Part shown: positions 18,808 to 28,290 of the stretch, in pieces
Numbering within the stretch: position 1 is the stretch's first letter
Layout of the letters: each line of letters starts with the position of its first letter
Source: Bacteroidaceae bacterium
Lineage (GTDB): Bacteria > Bacteroidota > Bacteroidia > Bacteroidales > Bacteroidaceae
NCBI GenBank assembly: GCA_017617315.1
Contig: JAFZWM010000048.1
Location: 1 to 55,376 of the forward strand
Reading direction: 5' to 3'
Length of the DNA stretch: 55,376 bases
Made by a program: the position numbers and the translations under genes
Notes under the pieces: generated by a model
What the model was told of the DNA's origin: nothing
What the model saw: only the letters and a program-made list of their open reading frames with translations
The model's database searches: none

Positions 18808-18853
18808 ATAAAAAAGTGCCCCGACCGTTTCTTTGAATTGGTCGGGGCACTGA
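18808..18853. terminator. Bidirectional terminator between convergent genes
   Basis: A 12-bp perfect stem, AGTGCCCCGACC/GGTCGGGGCACT, has a 13-base loop. The minus strand continues with six T; the plus strand has TGAGTTTTTA. It probably serves both the isomerase-fold gene and the minus-strand operon ending at 18858. Confidence 0.88.
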
Positions 18854-18857
18854 GTTT

Positions 18858-19382
18858 TTAGTTGCTGCGTCTAAGAACAAACACGTTGTTGTTCTTTGTG
18901 TAATTAAAGTGAGCTGCGCTCGAAAGGATTGATATTATCTCGTCTATGTTCTCGTCGGGCGAGAAGGTTGCCGTAACCTTGTATTCGGCAAGATTGTTGT
19001 CCTTGATTACGATTTTCACGTTGTATTCCTTAGACAGCCTTTGGGCAATGACCTTCATAGGCTGGTTCTTGAATACGATATTTGGACGTTTAGCCTCTGC
19101 CGGAGCGGTCGTTTCGGTCTTGCTTACCTTAGCCGGAGCAAACCACTTGTCGTAGTTCGATATGCACGCAATGCCTATGCCCACCACCAGAGCCAGACTT
19201 GCTGCTACGGCTGTGCGCATATACAGTTTTCGGCTGCTACGGTCTGCGTCGTTGGCAGACATAGCCCTTATGCCAATTCGGCGGCACAGTTCGCCGTAGG
19301 CATTCTTTGTGGCAAAGCGGTTCTTTGGCGAGTGAACCGATGCAGCCAATCGGGTTATAGTTTTCTCAATGTTCTTTACCAT
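18858..19382 (-). CDS. Short FecR-like protein with a DUF4974/STN-type C-terminal domain
   Basis: The 174-residue protein has a cytosolic N-terminal segment (1-52), one membrane helix (about 56-74) and a periplasmic domain (about 100-172) with the pattern IVFKNQPMKVIAQRLSKEYN...VTATFSPDENIDEIISIL, as in the C-terminal domain (DUF4974) of Bacteroidetes FecR anti-sigma factors. The central FecR domain is missing; a linker of about 25 residues takes its place. It is the last gene of the sigma/TonB-receptor operon, and its ATG overlaps the end of the DUF4249 gene (ATGGTAA). I infer it controls the ECF sigma factor at 23111, with the N-terminal segment binding sigma, but a typical anti-sigma motif is not certain. 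Confidence 0.7.
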   Translation of the reverse strand: MVKNIEKTITRLAASVHSPKNRFATKNAYGELCRRIGIRAMSANDADRSSRKLYMRTAVAASLALVVGIGIACISNYDKWFAPAKVSKTETTAPAEAKRPNIVFKNQPMKVIAQRLSKEYNVKIVIKDNNLAEYKVTATFSPDENIDEIISILSSAAHFNYTKNNNVFVLRRSN

Positions 19383-20365
19383 ATCTTGTCGCCTATTTCT
19401 AATTTCTTTCCTCTTGATATTGTAGTCTCGGCCATTGCCGAAACGCTGAATATTCCTGTGCCGCCCTTAACGTTGCTTGGGACTATCGGGGCAGGAGTAA
19501 GCATCACGCCTTCCTCGTAGTTCTGGAACACAGATACGGCTTGCAGATAGTAGTATTCGCTTTCGGGAATAGACCTTATCTTGAAGTGGATGTCTTCGGC
19601 ATCTCCTTTAACATCGTGTCCCCACCATTCCTTTAGGTCGATGTTGAGCGTGTATTCGCCGTTGCTGAAGTAAGAGCTGCGGAACAGTCCGAAGACGTTC
19701 TTTACTTCTTCAACAAGTTCGATGGCATCCATATTTTCGTAATCCTTGCTCTTCTTGCTCATGCCTTCGCTCAGGGCAATATCTGAATAGTATGAATATT
19801 TGTTGTCAATGTCTGTAGAGTATGAGACATAATAGAGTTCATTGTCGTGATAATATGCACCATTAACTTTGTGTTGTTCTCTGACAACCGACAGACGGTA
19901 ATATTTTGTTTCCTTCAGACTGCTAGGGTCTTTAATCTTGATGAAATATCGGGTATAGTTTTCATTGCCGAACCTCACGTCGGCCGAATCAACCGACACA
20001 ACCGTAACCGTTTCGGGCACGGTCGTTTCAGCCGATGCGCTGTGCTGTCCGTCGCTCGCCTCAATTCGCACCTTGTCGCCGCTTGCAAACAGACTTTTTA
20101 TCTTGTATATGCAAGTGTCCGATGTGGCTTCTTCGGCAAGAGAGCCGTTTATGAAAATCTTAACCTGTGCGTTGCGGACAAGCGTGGTTTTTGTTGTGCC
20201 GGTAAGGTGCAGTTCAACATAGTTGTCTTGGCCTTGTGCCGTCATCAGCGCATTGATGATTAGCTGGTGCTTGCTGCTTTCGTCCACCTCGCCAATCTCG
20301 TATTCGCATGATGCGGCAACGAATGCGGCAAATGTAAATGCCAGAATATGTAATAGATGTTTCAT
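19376..20365 (-). CDS. DUF4249 family lipoprotein
   Basis: The 329-residue lipoprotein has a signal peptide with lipobox AASC (Cys20). The N-terminal part (about 30-120) looks like an Ig-like beta domain (LIINALMTAQGQDNYVELHLTG, then a NAQVKIFING strand). The C-terminal part is rich in Tyr and Ser and ends with GTGIFSVSAMAETTISR, typical of DUF4249. Members accompany TonB-dependent receptors in Bacteroidetes and are thought to be accessory surface or periplasmic proteins, with function unproven. It lies six bases after the receptor gene and overlaps the following FecR-like gene, so the three are translationally coupled. Confidence 0.85.
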   Translation of the reverse strand: MKHLLHILAFTFAAFVAASCEYEIGEVDESSKHQLIINALMTAQGQDNYVELHLTGTTKTTLVRNAQVKIFINGSLAEEATSDTCIYKIKSLFASGDKVRIEASDGQHSASAETTVPETVTVVSVDSADVRFGNENYTRYFIKIKDPSSLKETKYYRLSVVREQHKVNGAYYHDNELYYVSYSTDIDNKYSYYSDIALSEGMSKKSKDYENMDAIELVEEVKNVFGLFRSSYFSNGEYTLNIDLKEWWGHDVKGDAEDIHFKIRSIPESEYYYLQAVSVFQNYEEGVMLTPAPIVPSNVKGGTGIFSVSAMAETTISRGKKLEIGDKIW

Positions 20366-20371
20366 TCTTTT

Positions 20372-23017
20372 TTAGAATTTGTATGTGTATGATACCGATG
20401 GTAGGATGGTGAGCAGGGTCATGCCATTAATTCTGCATATGTTCTCATCGTTTGTGTTCTTTACAAGTTCGGTGTATATAACGTCCTGATTCTTGTTGTT
20501 GTAGGCATTCATCAGGCTTATGTTCCAGATGCGCTCGCCACGCTTTCGCTTGAAGTGGAAGTTCACGCTAAGGTCGAGACGGTGCGACGGCTTCATCTTG
20601 TAGTTGTTGCGTTTGCCGAAGTAGTAATATGTGTCGCTTGTATATTCCTGATTCTTTGAGCTTGCGCGAGAATAATAATCAGGAAAATATGAATCGAACT
20701 CATAGTTGAAAATTGTAGAACTGTCGTCATTTAGCTGTGGTAGGATGTACCTTGTCTGCTGTGTGGCGATGGTTGTGTATCCGCCGGTGGCAAAGTACCA
20801 CGAAGCGTTGAGGTCAATCTTCTTGCTCAGTTTGAACATTCCGAGGATGTTGATTGTGTGAGTGTGGTCGAGTTCGAAAGGATATCGCTCGCCGTTGTTC
20901 ACATTTCCGTCTGAATGCTTGCGTGTAGACTTCGACAGCGTGTAGCTGAACGAGCCAGTGACGCGTCCGATGTTCTTTCGTGCCATGAACTCGATGCCGT
21001 AGCTTCGTCCGCTGCCCGCGCTCACCTTGTCGGCCCATCCTATCGAACTGCCGTAATATCCTGCTCCGTCGCGATATTCTATCAGGTTGTTCATCTCCTT
21101 CCAATAAGCCTCAAGCTGTAGCTCGATGCCCTTCCAGCGGTCGTAGGTTACGCCAGCCGCCCACAAGTTTGAGCTGATAGGCTTAATCTTGTCGTTGATA
21201 GGCACCCAAAGGTCTGACGGCATGGCAAAGGGCGAGTTGCTTAGCATGTGCGCATACTGGTGCATGAGCGAGTATGATGCCTTTGCCCTGAATCCGCCGC
21301 CAATAGGACGGCAGACCGACAGACGCGGCTCTATCGTCGGGTAGACTTTGCTTGGCACTGCAAACATCGTGGCTCTGATGCCGGCATTTAGCTGCCACTG
21401 ATGGCCGAGGTTCATGTCGTCGTCAATGTATATGCAGAATTCGTGCCCGTCCGATTTCTCGGCGGCAGTTACCTGTTTGTCGGCCAAAGACTTTTTCCCG
21501 TCGGTGGCTACATATACGTTGGTCTGCGACTCCGGCTTGAACTTGTGCAGAGTGTAGTTTCCGCCGAATTTGATGTGGTGATTGCTGAAACTGTGATGGT
21601 CGAGGTCAATCTGTGCGGTGAGGTCTTTCACTCCCGAGTTGTAATCTGTGCCGAAGTGTGTCGAGCCTAAGCTCAAAGATTTGTCGTAACACTCGGATTC
21701 CAGTTTCATTCTGTAACTGTTGTAGCCAACCATTATGTTGCCGAAGACACTTGGCGAGAAGATGTGGTTCCAGCGTGCATTGAGCAGGGTGTTGCCAAAC
21801 TTCAGCGACGATTCCGTGCATGAACTGCTATTGTAGTACGATTCTTCCCACTCATATTTTTGGTAAACGCCGTCGCGTCCCTGATAGAAGCCGATATATA
21901 CGCGGTCGTTGTTGCCGAACTTGTGCGTAAGTTTGGCATTTATGTCGTAGAAGTAGAGGTCTAACGATTTCAGTTCTTCGTCGTTCTGCTTTGCCATTAT
22001 GTTCATCAGCCATCCGGCATACGAACGGCGGGCAGAGACGAAGAACGAAGTGCGGTCCTTCTTTATCGGCCCCTCGAAGGCCATGTGTGCCGAAAGCAGT
22101 CCGATGGAGAACAGGCCATGGTAGTTCTGCATGTCGCCGTCCTTGGTTCGCACATCGACAACAGACGACAGTCTGCCGCCGTATTTTGCTGGAAACGACG
22201 CACTGTAGAAGTCGATATGCTTTACCGCCTCGGGAATGAAGGTCGATGCCAGTCCGAGAAAGTGGTTCACGTTGTAGAGCATCACGCCGTCGAGCAGATA
22301 GAGATTCTGGTCGGTGCTTCCGCCTCTCACGCTCATGCTGTTCGTGCCGCTCATGCCCTGCTGCACTCCTGGAAGCAGATGCAGCGATTTCAGCACATCG
22401 GCCTCGCCAAGTACGGCTGGCGTTGCCATAATCTGCTGGGGCGAGATGGTGCTCGCGCTCATTCGGGTGCTGCGGCTGCCCGTGTCGGGGCGGTCGGACT
22501 CAACAATCACCTCGGGCAGTTTCAGAGATTCGTTCAGCATCACGTTCTTGAAAGTGTTGCTGCTCAGCTTTATCTTTGCATGCTCAGGCTCGTAGCCCAT
22601 GTACGAGATTGTAACGTCGTATTCGCCCTCGGGCAGAGGAAGACTGAAATATCCGTATGCGTTTGTTGTGCAGCCAGTTGACAGCTGGGGGCAGTACACG
22701 TTTGCGCCGATGAGGCTCTCGTGCGACTTGCTGTCCATAACGTAACCGTGAAACTGATAGTTGGTCTTGATTGTAGCAGGCGTAGGCTTTTTCTTGAAAA
22801 GCAGAATGTGTTTCGCGGTGATTTTATAGCCAATGTCGGTATTCTTCAGTTGCTCGTCGAGGATTACTTTTATCGGACGCTTGTCCGAAGGGTCGATTAC
22901 GATTGGCTTCTTCAGCTCAACCTCCTCGCCATAGACGAGCGTGTACTTTGGGTCTTGCGCCATCGACAGAGTGTGGCTAAGCAAGAACATCAACATTGTC
23001 AGAGTAATTTTTTTCAT
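20372..23017 (-). CDS. TonB-dependent receptor with N-terminal STN-like and carboxypeptidase-regulatory domains
   Basis: The 881-residue outer-membrane protein has a signal peptide (residues 1-20, ending SMAQ), then an apparently short STN-like region (about 40-75, VILDEQLKNTDIGYKITAKH), a carboxypeptidase-D-regulatory-like domain (about 88-170, FHGYVMDSKSHESLIGANVY), a plug (about 195-300, SMSVRGGSTDQNLYLLDGVM) and a beta-barrel ending in TYKF. The STN-like part is where such receptors contact an anti-sigma factor, so it is probably a signalling transducer for the nearby ECF sigma factor. It is shorter than a SusC protein and has no SusD partner, but a DUF4249 lipoprotein instead. Ligand unknown (possibly peptide, metal complex or other). 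Confidence 0.88.
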   Translation of the reverse strand: MKKITLTMLMFLLSHTLSMAQDPKYTLVYGEEVELKKPIVIDPSDKRPIKVILDEQLKNTDIGYKITAKHILLFKKKPTPATIKTNYQFHGYVMDSKSHESLIGANVYCPQLSTGCTTNAYGYFSLPLPEGEYDVTISYMGYEPEHAKIKLSSNTFKNVMLNESLKLPEVIVESDRPDTGSRSTRMSASTISPQQIMATPAVLGEADVLKSLHLLPGVQQGMSGTNSMSVRGGSTDQNLYLLDGVMLYNVNHFLGLASTFIPEAVKHIDFYSASFPAKYGGRLSSVVDVRTKDGDMQNYHGLFSIGLLSAHMAFEGPIKKDRTSFFVSARRSYAGWLMNIMAKQNDEELKSLDLYFYDINAKLTHKFGNNDRVYIGFYQGRDGVYQKYEWEESYYNSSSCTESSLKFGNTLLNARWNHIFSPSVFGNIMVGYNSYRMKLESECYDKSLSLGSTHFGTDYNSGVKDLTAQIDLDHHSFSNHHIKFGGNYTLHKFKPESQTNVYVATDGKKSLADKQVTAAEKSDGHEFCIYIDDDMNLGHQWQLNAGIRATMFAVPSKVYPTIEPRLSVCRPIGGGFRAKASYSLMHQYAHMLSNSPFAMPSDLWVPINDKIKPISSNLWAAGVTYDRWKGIELQLEAYWKEMNNLIEYRDGAGYYGSSIGWADKVSAGSGRSYGIEFMARKNIGRVTGSFSYTLSKSTRKHSDGNVNNGERYPFELDHTHTINILGMFKLSKKIDLNASWYFATGGYTTIATQQTRYILPQLNDDSSTIFNYEFDSYFPDYYSRASSKNQEYTSDTYYYFGKRNNYKMKPSHRLDLSVNFHFKRKRGERIWNISLMNAYNNKNQDVIYTELVKNTNDENICRINGMTLLTILPSVSYTYKF

Positions 23018-23110
23018 CTGTAAGATTGTTGTTTTTTGATACCTGTTTTTATTGTTCTGCCTATAAGACAGCCGCGAAAGAAAAAATCCCTACGCCTATG
23101 ATGAAAAAAA

Positions 23111-23686
23111 TTAAAGAAAAATAGAGATGAAGCGTTTTGCCTGCTCGTCGCCGTGCTTCATGTACGCCTCAATCGCGCTGCGGATGTGCTTCAGGGCCTT
23201 CTGCATCTGTGCGTCTACGGTCTTTGCCGAAATGTTAAGCAGTTGTGCCGTTTCGTCGTACGACATTCCGTCTTCCTTTACCCGCATGAACACTTCGCGG
23301 CATCTCTCGGGCAGTTCGCCGAGGGCTCGCTCGTATATCTCGAAGAGTTCAGACTGCTCAAGCCTTTCGCCCGGGTTCAGCGCGCCGTTGTCCGACTCGG
23401 GCAGTTCGTCGTGGCTGAATCGCTGTTCTTTCTCCAGCATGTTAATGGCGGCATTCTTCACCATCGTAAAACTGAAGTTTCTGAAATTTCGCGGCACAAT
23501 CATCGTCTTGCGCTTGTTCCAGATGTCGGCAAACACGTCGAGCGTTACGTCCTTTGCCATCTCGTCGTCTTGCAGATAGAAGAAGGCCACTCTGAAAAGC
23601 CTCTCGTAGTTCTGGTGGAAAAGCGTGGCAAAGTCTTGCTCCGAGTCGTTTTTCTGAATGTTGGTCAATAGCCTCTCAGTATCCAT
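23111..23686 (-). CDS. ECF RNA polymerase sigma factor (Bacteroides expansion type)
   Basis: The 191-residue protein has sigma-70 region 2 (about 20-90, DFATLFHQNYERLFRVAFFY and DVFADIWNKR) and region 4 (about 125-180, YERALGELPERCREVFMRV then MSYDETAQLLNISAKTVDAQ, the helix-turn-helix). The start at 23686 (MDTERLL) is preferred, because the upstream codons overlap the terminator of mscL. It should direct RNA polymerase to the promoter(s) of the receptor system when released by an anti-sigma factor. The receptor gene begins 93 bases downstream, and the FecR-like gene is at the far end of the cluster, an uncommon order. Confidence 0.9.
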   Translation of the reverse strand: MDTERLLTNIQKNDSEQDFATLFHQNYERLFRVAFFYLQDDEMAKDVTLDVFADIWNKRKTMIVPRNFRNFSFTMVKNAAINMLEKEQRFSHDELPESDNGALNPGERLEQSELFEIYERALGELPERCREVFMRVKEDGMSYDETAQLLNISAKTVDAQMQKALKHIRSAIEAYMKHGDEQAKRFISIFL

Positions 23687-23733
23687 GAGTATCTTTGTTG
23701 AAGAATAAGCCTTGGATTGGGTTGTATCATAAA

Positions 23734-23777
23734 AAGAAGCCGTTGGCGGATTAGTGCAAACCAATCCTGCCAACGGC
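23734..23777 (-). terminator. Terminator of the asd-mscL operon
   Basis: On the minus strand, GCCGTTGGC/GCCAACGGC is extended by inner GGATT/AATCC and followed by TTCTTTTTAT. It lies between mscL and the sigma factor gene. Confidence 0.85.
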
Positions 23778-23798
23778 AGTTGTTATTCTTAATTCTAT

Positions 23799-24215
23799 TT
23801 ACTTGTTCTTCAGTAAATCGCGAATTTCGGTAAGCAACTTGATGTCTTCCGAAGGCTCTGCCGGAGCAGCTGCTTTCTCTTCTTCCTTCTTCTTCTTTGT
23901 CAAGGCTGTGATGCCCTTAACGAGCAGGAAGATACAGAATGCAATAATCAGAAAGTCGAGGACATTCTGAAGGAATGCACCATAGCCGATGCTTACAGGC
24001 TCTGCTCCCTTTGGTGCGAGAGGATTTTCAGGAAGAATTATCTTCAAATCCTTGAAATCAACGCCACCGATTAGCCAGCCGATAGGAGGCATGATGACAT
24101 CAGACACCAGAGATGAAACAATCTTGCCGAACGCACCACCGATGATTACACCGACAGCCATGTCGACAACGTTGCCACGCATGGCAAATTGCTTGAATTC
24201 GTCGAGAAACTTCAT
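23799..24215 (-). CDS. mscL: Large-conductance mechanosensitive channel MscL
   Basis: The 138-residue inner-membrane channel opens under membrane tension and releases solutes during osmotic downshock. Family segments are visible: the N-terminal amphipathic helix [20 protein letters not shown], the pore-lining first membrane helix (about 15-45, [20 protein letters not shown]), the second membrane helix (about 75-103) and a charged C-terminal bundle ([10 protein letters not shown]). Length is normal. It follows asd by 43 bases and shares its operon. Confidence 0.97.
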   Translation of the reverse strand: MKFLDEFKQFAMRGNVVDMAVGVIIGGAFGKIVSSLVSDVIMPPIGWLIGGVDFKDLKIILPENPLAPKGAEPVSIGYGAFLQNVLDFLIIAFCIFLLVKGITALTKKKKEEEKAAAPAEPSEDIKLLTEIRDLLKNK

Positions 24216-24258
24216 GGTAAATTTTATTTTATTGATTAGTTATTTTGAGTCTGGCCTG

Positions 24259-25317
24259 TTACTTTACGTTGCCAACCTTTATCAGGTATTCGGCAATCTG
24301 TACTGCATTCAAAGCCGCACCCTTCTTAATCTGGTCGCCTGAGAGCCAGAATGTAAGACCGTTGTCGTTAGCCAAATCCTTGCGAACGCGGCCAACATAG
24401 ACATCGTCCTTGCCGCCAGTGTAGAGTGGCATTGGGTAAGGAAGGTCCTTCAGAGTCTCCTTTGCAGCATCTGGGTTAGCCTTTGTGCCTACAGCCTTAG
24501 GATTGTCAACCAAAGTTACGCCGTTTGCGGCAGCAAGTGCAGCCTGAGCCTCCTCTACGCTGATAGGCTTCTCTGTCTCAATCCAAACAGCCTCAGAGTG
24601 TGCACGGAGCGAAGAGATGCGCACGCACATTGCAGAGCATCGTGCATCGGTGTGCATAATCTTCTTTGTCTCGTTAAACATCTTCATCTCCTCCTTTGTG
24701 TAGCCGTTGTCCTGGAACACGTCAATCTGAGGGATTACGTTGTATGCAAGCTGATAAGCGAACTTGTTTACCGTAGGCTGCTTGCCCTCGGCAAGTTCCT
24801 TGTACTGCTGCTGAAGTTCGGCCATGGCTGCTGCACCAGCGCCTGATGCGCTCTGGTATGAAGCGATATGTATTGTCTTGATGTGCGAAATCTTCTCGAG
24901 TGGCTGCAAGCATACAACCATCATGATTGTCGTACAGTTTGGGTTTGCGATAATGCCGCGTGGACGGTTAAGCGCATCCTCTGCGTTGCACTCAGGCACA
25001 ACCAATGGCACGTCGTTGTCCATGCGGAATGCGCTTGAGTTGTCGATCATTACAGCACCGTACTTGGTGATATCCTCTGCAAATTCCTTTGAAACACCTG
25101 CACCTGCTGAAGTGAACGCGATATCCACGCCCTTAAAGTCATCGTTGTGCTGAAGAAGTTTGACCTCATACTCCTTGCCTTTGAATGTGTACTTCTTACC
25201 GGCAGAACGCTCTGAACCGAATAAAACCAACTCATCCATAGGGAAGTTTCTCTCTTCGAGTACACGCAGGAACTCTTGTCCTACTGCACCACTAGCGCCA
25301 ACAATTGCTACTTTCAT
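24259..25317 (-). CDS. asd: Aspartate-semialdehyde dehydrogenase
   Basis: The 352-residue enzyme reduces aspartyl phosphate to aspartate semialdehyde with NADPH, a branch point to lysine, diaminopimelate for peptidoglycan, methionine and threonine. It has the Rossmann start [20 protein letters not shown] (residues 3-22), the catalytic Cys128 in [10 protein letters not shown] and the substrate-binding segment [14 protein letters not shown] with the active-site His. Length is normal. The gene leads the asd-mscL operon and is divergent from the antiporter gene at 25438. Confidence 0.97.
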   Translation of the reverse strand: MKVAIVGASGAVGQEFLRVLEERNFPMDELVLFGSERSAGKKYTFKGKEYEVKLLQHNDDFKGVDIAFTSAGAGVSKEFAEDITKYGAVMIDNSSAFRMDNDVPLVVPECNAEDALNRPRGIIANPNCTTIMMVVCLQPLEKISHIKTIHIASYQSASGAGAAAMAELQQQYKELAEGKQPTVNKFAYQLAYNVIPQIDVFQDNGYTKEEMKMFNETKKIMHTDARCSAMCVRISSLRAHSEAVWIETEKPISVEEAQAALAAANGVTLVDNPKAVGTKANPDAAKETLKDLPYPMPLYTGGKDDVYVGRVRKDLANDNGLTFWLSGDQIKKGAALNAVQIAEYLIKVGNVK

Positions 25318-25361
25318 TTTCTTGTCTTGTTTTATGAATTATAAATGTTATAATTTGTCGG

Positions 25362-25369
25362 CAAAATTA
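25362..25369 (-). promoter_or_regulatory. -7 promoter box of asd
   Basis: On the minus strand TAATTTTG matches TAnnTTTG about 45 bases upstream of the asd start codon. Confidence 0.55.
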
Positions 25370-25437
25370 TGAATTTATTTTTATTTACCCAATTTTTTTA
25401 CTTACTTTGCAACAATTTTATACTTATTCGTGAACTT

Positions 25438-27573
25438 ATGAGCACTCTGATACCCAAATTTCCAATAACAGATCCTACATGGGTCTTCTTTATCGTGCTG
25501 TGCATCATTTTGTTTGCGCCGATAATCTTCAACCGCCTGCGCATTCCGCACCTTATCGGAATGATTATTGCGGGCACTCTGATAGGCCCTTACGGATTCG
25601 ATGTGTTGCTCTACGACAGCAGTTTCGAACTGTTCGGAAGAGTGGGCATTTTCTACATAATGTTTCTTGCCGGACTGGAGATGGATATGGTGGGGCTGAG
25701 GCAGAACTCTACAAAGGGAACGGTGTTCGGACTGCTTACGTTTGCCGTGCCGTTCGTAATTGGATATCTGCTGGGTGTTTATGTGCTTCACTATTCGTGC
25801 ATGGCATCGCTCTTGCTGGCGTGTATCTTTGCATCGCATACGCTGGTAACGTACCCGATAGTTAGCCGCTACGGATTGAGCCGTCATCCGGCGGTAACGA
25901 TTTCCATCGGGGCAACGGTGGTGGCTTTGTTTCTTGCGCTGCTTATTCTGGCAGCTATATCAGGAACGTACAACAGCGATATGGACGGCTGGCTCTTCTG
26001 GCTCGTGTTCACGCTGAAGTGTGCGGCCTACATCGCTTTCGTGTTCCTTGTGTTCCCGAAGGTTATCAGATGGTTCTTCTGTAATTACGGCGATTCTGTT
26101 TCGCAGTTTACCTTCTCGCTCGCGCTGGTCTTCTTCAGCGGTGCGATGGCGGCTCTTGCCGGACTGGAGGGCATCATGGGCGCGTTCCTTGCCGGAATAA
26201 TCCTTAACAGATACATTCCGCATGTATCTCCGTTGATGAACAGGCTCGAGTTTGTGGGCAACGCGCTCTTCATTCCGTATTTCCTGATTGGCGTCGGAAT
26301 GATTATCAACGTCCGTCTGCTTGCCGATACCGATACGCTCCTCGTGGTGGCAATAATGCTGCTTGTGGCAACCGTGTCGAAGGCTATTCCGGCGTGGGGC
26401 ATAACCCGTATATTCAAGATGAGCCGTGCCGAGGGCGTTATGATGTTCGGTCTGACCGATGCCCATGCTGCCGGCGCGCTGGCAATGGTTATGGTGGGCA
26501 CTAAGCTCGAGATTGCGCCGGGCGAGTATCTGATGAACCATTCGGTGCTTAACGGCGTGGTTATGATAATTCTGTTCTCGTGCATCATCAGTTCGATTGC
26601 AACCGAGCGGGGAGCGGCAAAGCTGGCTCACGAGGTTCAGGAGAGTCCTGTTAAACACGAGGGCGACGACGAGAAGATTCTTGTTCCGCTCTATAATCCC
26701 TACACCATGCAGGACCTCGTGTCGGTGGCTATGCTCATGCGCAACGCCAAGCTCGGCCGCGGACTTATAGGACTGAACGTGGTTATAGACGACGAGCATG
26801 CCGATGCGCGCAAGCAGTTCGGCGAGCAGATGCTCGACAAGGCGGTTAAGATTGCCGCCGCATCGGATGTGCGTATGCAGACGCAGAATCGTCTGGGTAC
26901 GAACGTGGCATCGGCCATTCTTCATGCCATGAAAGAGCTTGATGCTTCGGAGATTGTGATGGGTATGCACCATCAGAAGAGCAATATGCTCGACTCGTTC
27001 TACGGCTCGATAACCCAGAATCTCCTTACGGGAATGTCGCGCCAGCTTACGATAGCCAAGCTCATAATTCCGTCGAATACGCTGAGGCGAATTATCGTGG
27101 CCGTTCCGCCAAAGGCAGAGTTCGAGAAGGGCTTCCACAGATGGATGTCGCGCATTGCCCGGATGGGTGCGCAGCTTGGATGCCGTGTAAATTTCCATGC
27201 CACAAAGGAGACGCTTCCTTTCATCGAAGGATACATAAAGAAAAATCATAAGGATGTGCGTGCGGAGTTCATTCTGCTCGACAGTTGGGACAATCTTATC
27301 CTGCTAACAGGCGAGGTAAACTATGACCATCTGCTTGTCATCGTTTCGTCGCGCCGCGGCTCGATAAGCTACCGCCAGTCGTTCGAGGAACTTCCGACGC
27401 TGATAAACAAATATTTTGCAAATAACAGTTTGCTGTTGTTATTCCCCGACCAGACGGGCGAGGACGAAGACCTCATCTCGTTCATCGAGCCGGTAAAGTC
27501 GGACAAAGCGGCAACATGGTCGCCAACAGGCTGGATTTCAAGAGCAATGAAAATGCATTTGAATAATGATTGA
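25438..27573 (+). CDS. CPA2-type cation/proton antiporter with a C-terminal USP-like region
   Basis: The 711-residue inner-membrane protein exchanges Na+ or K+ for protons. About residues 15-395 form twelve or so membrane helices of the Na+/H+ exchanger family ([40 protein letters not shown]). The remaining 310 residues are soluble and contain two segments that resemble universal-stress-protein domains ([18 protein letters not shown] and [15 protein letters not shown]), a common regulatory tail. The start at 25438 (MSTLIPKF) is preferred over the ATG at 25369, since a near-consensus -7 box (TTACTTTG, 25402-25409) lies between them. It overlaps the ATPase gene by 8 bases. Confidence 0.9.
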   Translation: MSTLIPKFPITDPTWVFFIVLCIILFAPIIFNRLRIPHLIGMIIAGTLIGPYGFDVLLYDSSFELFGRVGIFYIMFLAGLEMDMVGLRQNSTKGTVFGLLTFAVPFVIGYLLGVYVLHYSCMASLLLACIFASHTLVTYPIVSRYGLSRHPAVTISIGATVVALFLALLILAAISGTYNSDMDGWLFWLVFTLKCAAYIAFVFLVFPKVIRWFFCNYGDSVSQFTFSLALVFFSGAMAALAGLEGIMGAFLAGIILNRYIPHVSPLMNRLEFVGNALFIPYFLIGVGMIINVRLLADTDTLLVVAIMLLVATVSKAIPAWGITRIFKMSRAEGVMMFGLTDAHAAGALAMVMVGTKLEIAPGEYLMNHSVLNGVVMIILFSCIISSIATERGAAKLAHEVQESPVKHEGDDEKILVPLYNPYTMQDLVSVAMLMRNAKLGRGLIGLNVVIDDEHADARKQFGEQMLDKAVKIAAASDVRMQTQNRLGTNVASAILHAMKELDASEIVMGMHHQKSNMLDSFYGSITQNLLTGMSRQLTIAKLIIPSNTLRRIIVAVPPKAEFEKGFHRWMSRIARMGAQLGCRVNFHATKETLPFIEGYIKKNHKDVRAEFILLDSWDNLILLTGEVNYDHLLVIVSSRRGSISYRQSFEELPTLINKYFANNSLLLLFPDQTGEDEDLISFIEPVKSDKAATWSPTGWISRAMKMHLNND

Positions 27574-28285
27574 AGTTAAAGGATTGACAAAGAGCTTCGG
27601 CTCGTTGCAGGTGCTTAAAGGCATTGATTTGAAAGTAGAGAAGGGCGAGGTGGTTAGCATCGTAGGCCCGAGCGGCGCAGGAAAGACCACGCTGCTCCAG
27701 ATTATGGGAACACTCGACAACCCCGATAGTGGCAGCATCGTTATAAACGGAACGGACATAAGAGCGTTGAACCAGAAGAAATTGGCGGCTTTCCGCAATC
27801 AGCATATCGGATTCGTGTTTCAGTTTCATCAGCTTCTGCCCGAGTTTACGGCTCTCGAGAACGTGATGATTCCGGCATTCATAGCCGGCAAGCATGGCAA
27901 GGACACAAAGGCTCGCGCCGAGGAACTGCTCGGCTTCATGGGCTTGAGCGAGCGAATGAACCACAAGCCGAACGAACTCTCGGGCGGAGAGAAACAACGC
28001 GTGGCGGTGGCTCGCGCATTGATGAATAATCCGGCGGTGGTGTTTGCCGACGAGCCTTCGGGCAGCCTCGACAGCAAGAACAAGCAGGAACTGCATCAGC
28101 TCTTCTTCGACCTTCGCGACAAGTTTGGGCAGACCTTCGTAATTGTTACTCACGACGAGGAACTGGCCCGCCTTACCGACCGCACCATCCAGATGAGAGA
28201 CGGACTGATAATTCAGCCTGCGCAAACCGAGGCAGTCAGCCCCGAGGCTGAAAATAACGATAAAAATGAACAAGTAAACGATTAA
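27566..28285 (+). CDS. lolD: ABC transporter ATP-binding protein, LolD-type
   Basis: The 239-residue ATPase belongs to the LolD/MacB-type group that powers lipoprotein release from the inner membrane or extrusion. It shows Walker [10 protein letters not shown] (34-42), the Q-loop in [12 protein letters not shown] (83-94), the signature LSGGEKQR (138-145), Walker B VVFADEP (158-164) and the H-loop VTHDEE. The partner permease (LolC/E) is not in this window. It overlaps the antiporter gene by 8 bases and is followed six bases later by the S1-domain gene, so the three genes are an operon. Assignment to lipoprotein transport is by family similarity. Confidence 0.85.
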   Translation: MIEVKGLTKSFGSLQVLKGIDLKVEKGEVVSIVGPSGAGKTTLLQIMGTLDNPDSGSIVINGTDIRALNQKKLAAFRNQHIGFVFQFHQLLPEFTALENVMIPAFIAGKHGKDTKARAEELLGFMGLSERMNHKPNELSGGEKQRVAVARALMNNPAVVFADEPSGSLDSKNKQELHQLFFDLRDKFGQTFVIVTHDEELARLTDRTIQMRDGLIIQPAQTEAVSPEAENNDKNEQVND

Positions 28286-28290
28286 AGATT

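Noticed and set aside
23690-23697. TATCTTTG on the plus strand over the sigma factor start
   Set aside because: It matches the -7 box but points away from any plus-strand gene, so it is probably chance.
25960-27249. 429-codon minus-strand frame over the antiporter gene
   Set aside because: His/Arg-rich translation without any motif; the plus strand encodes a clear membrane transporter.
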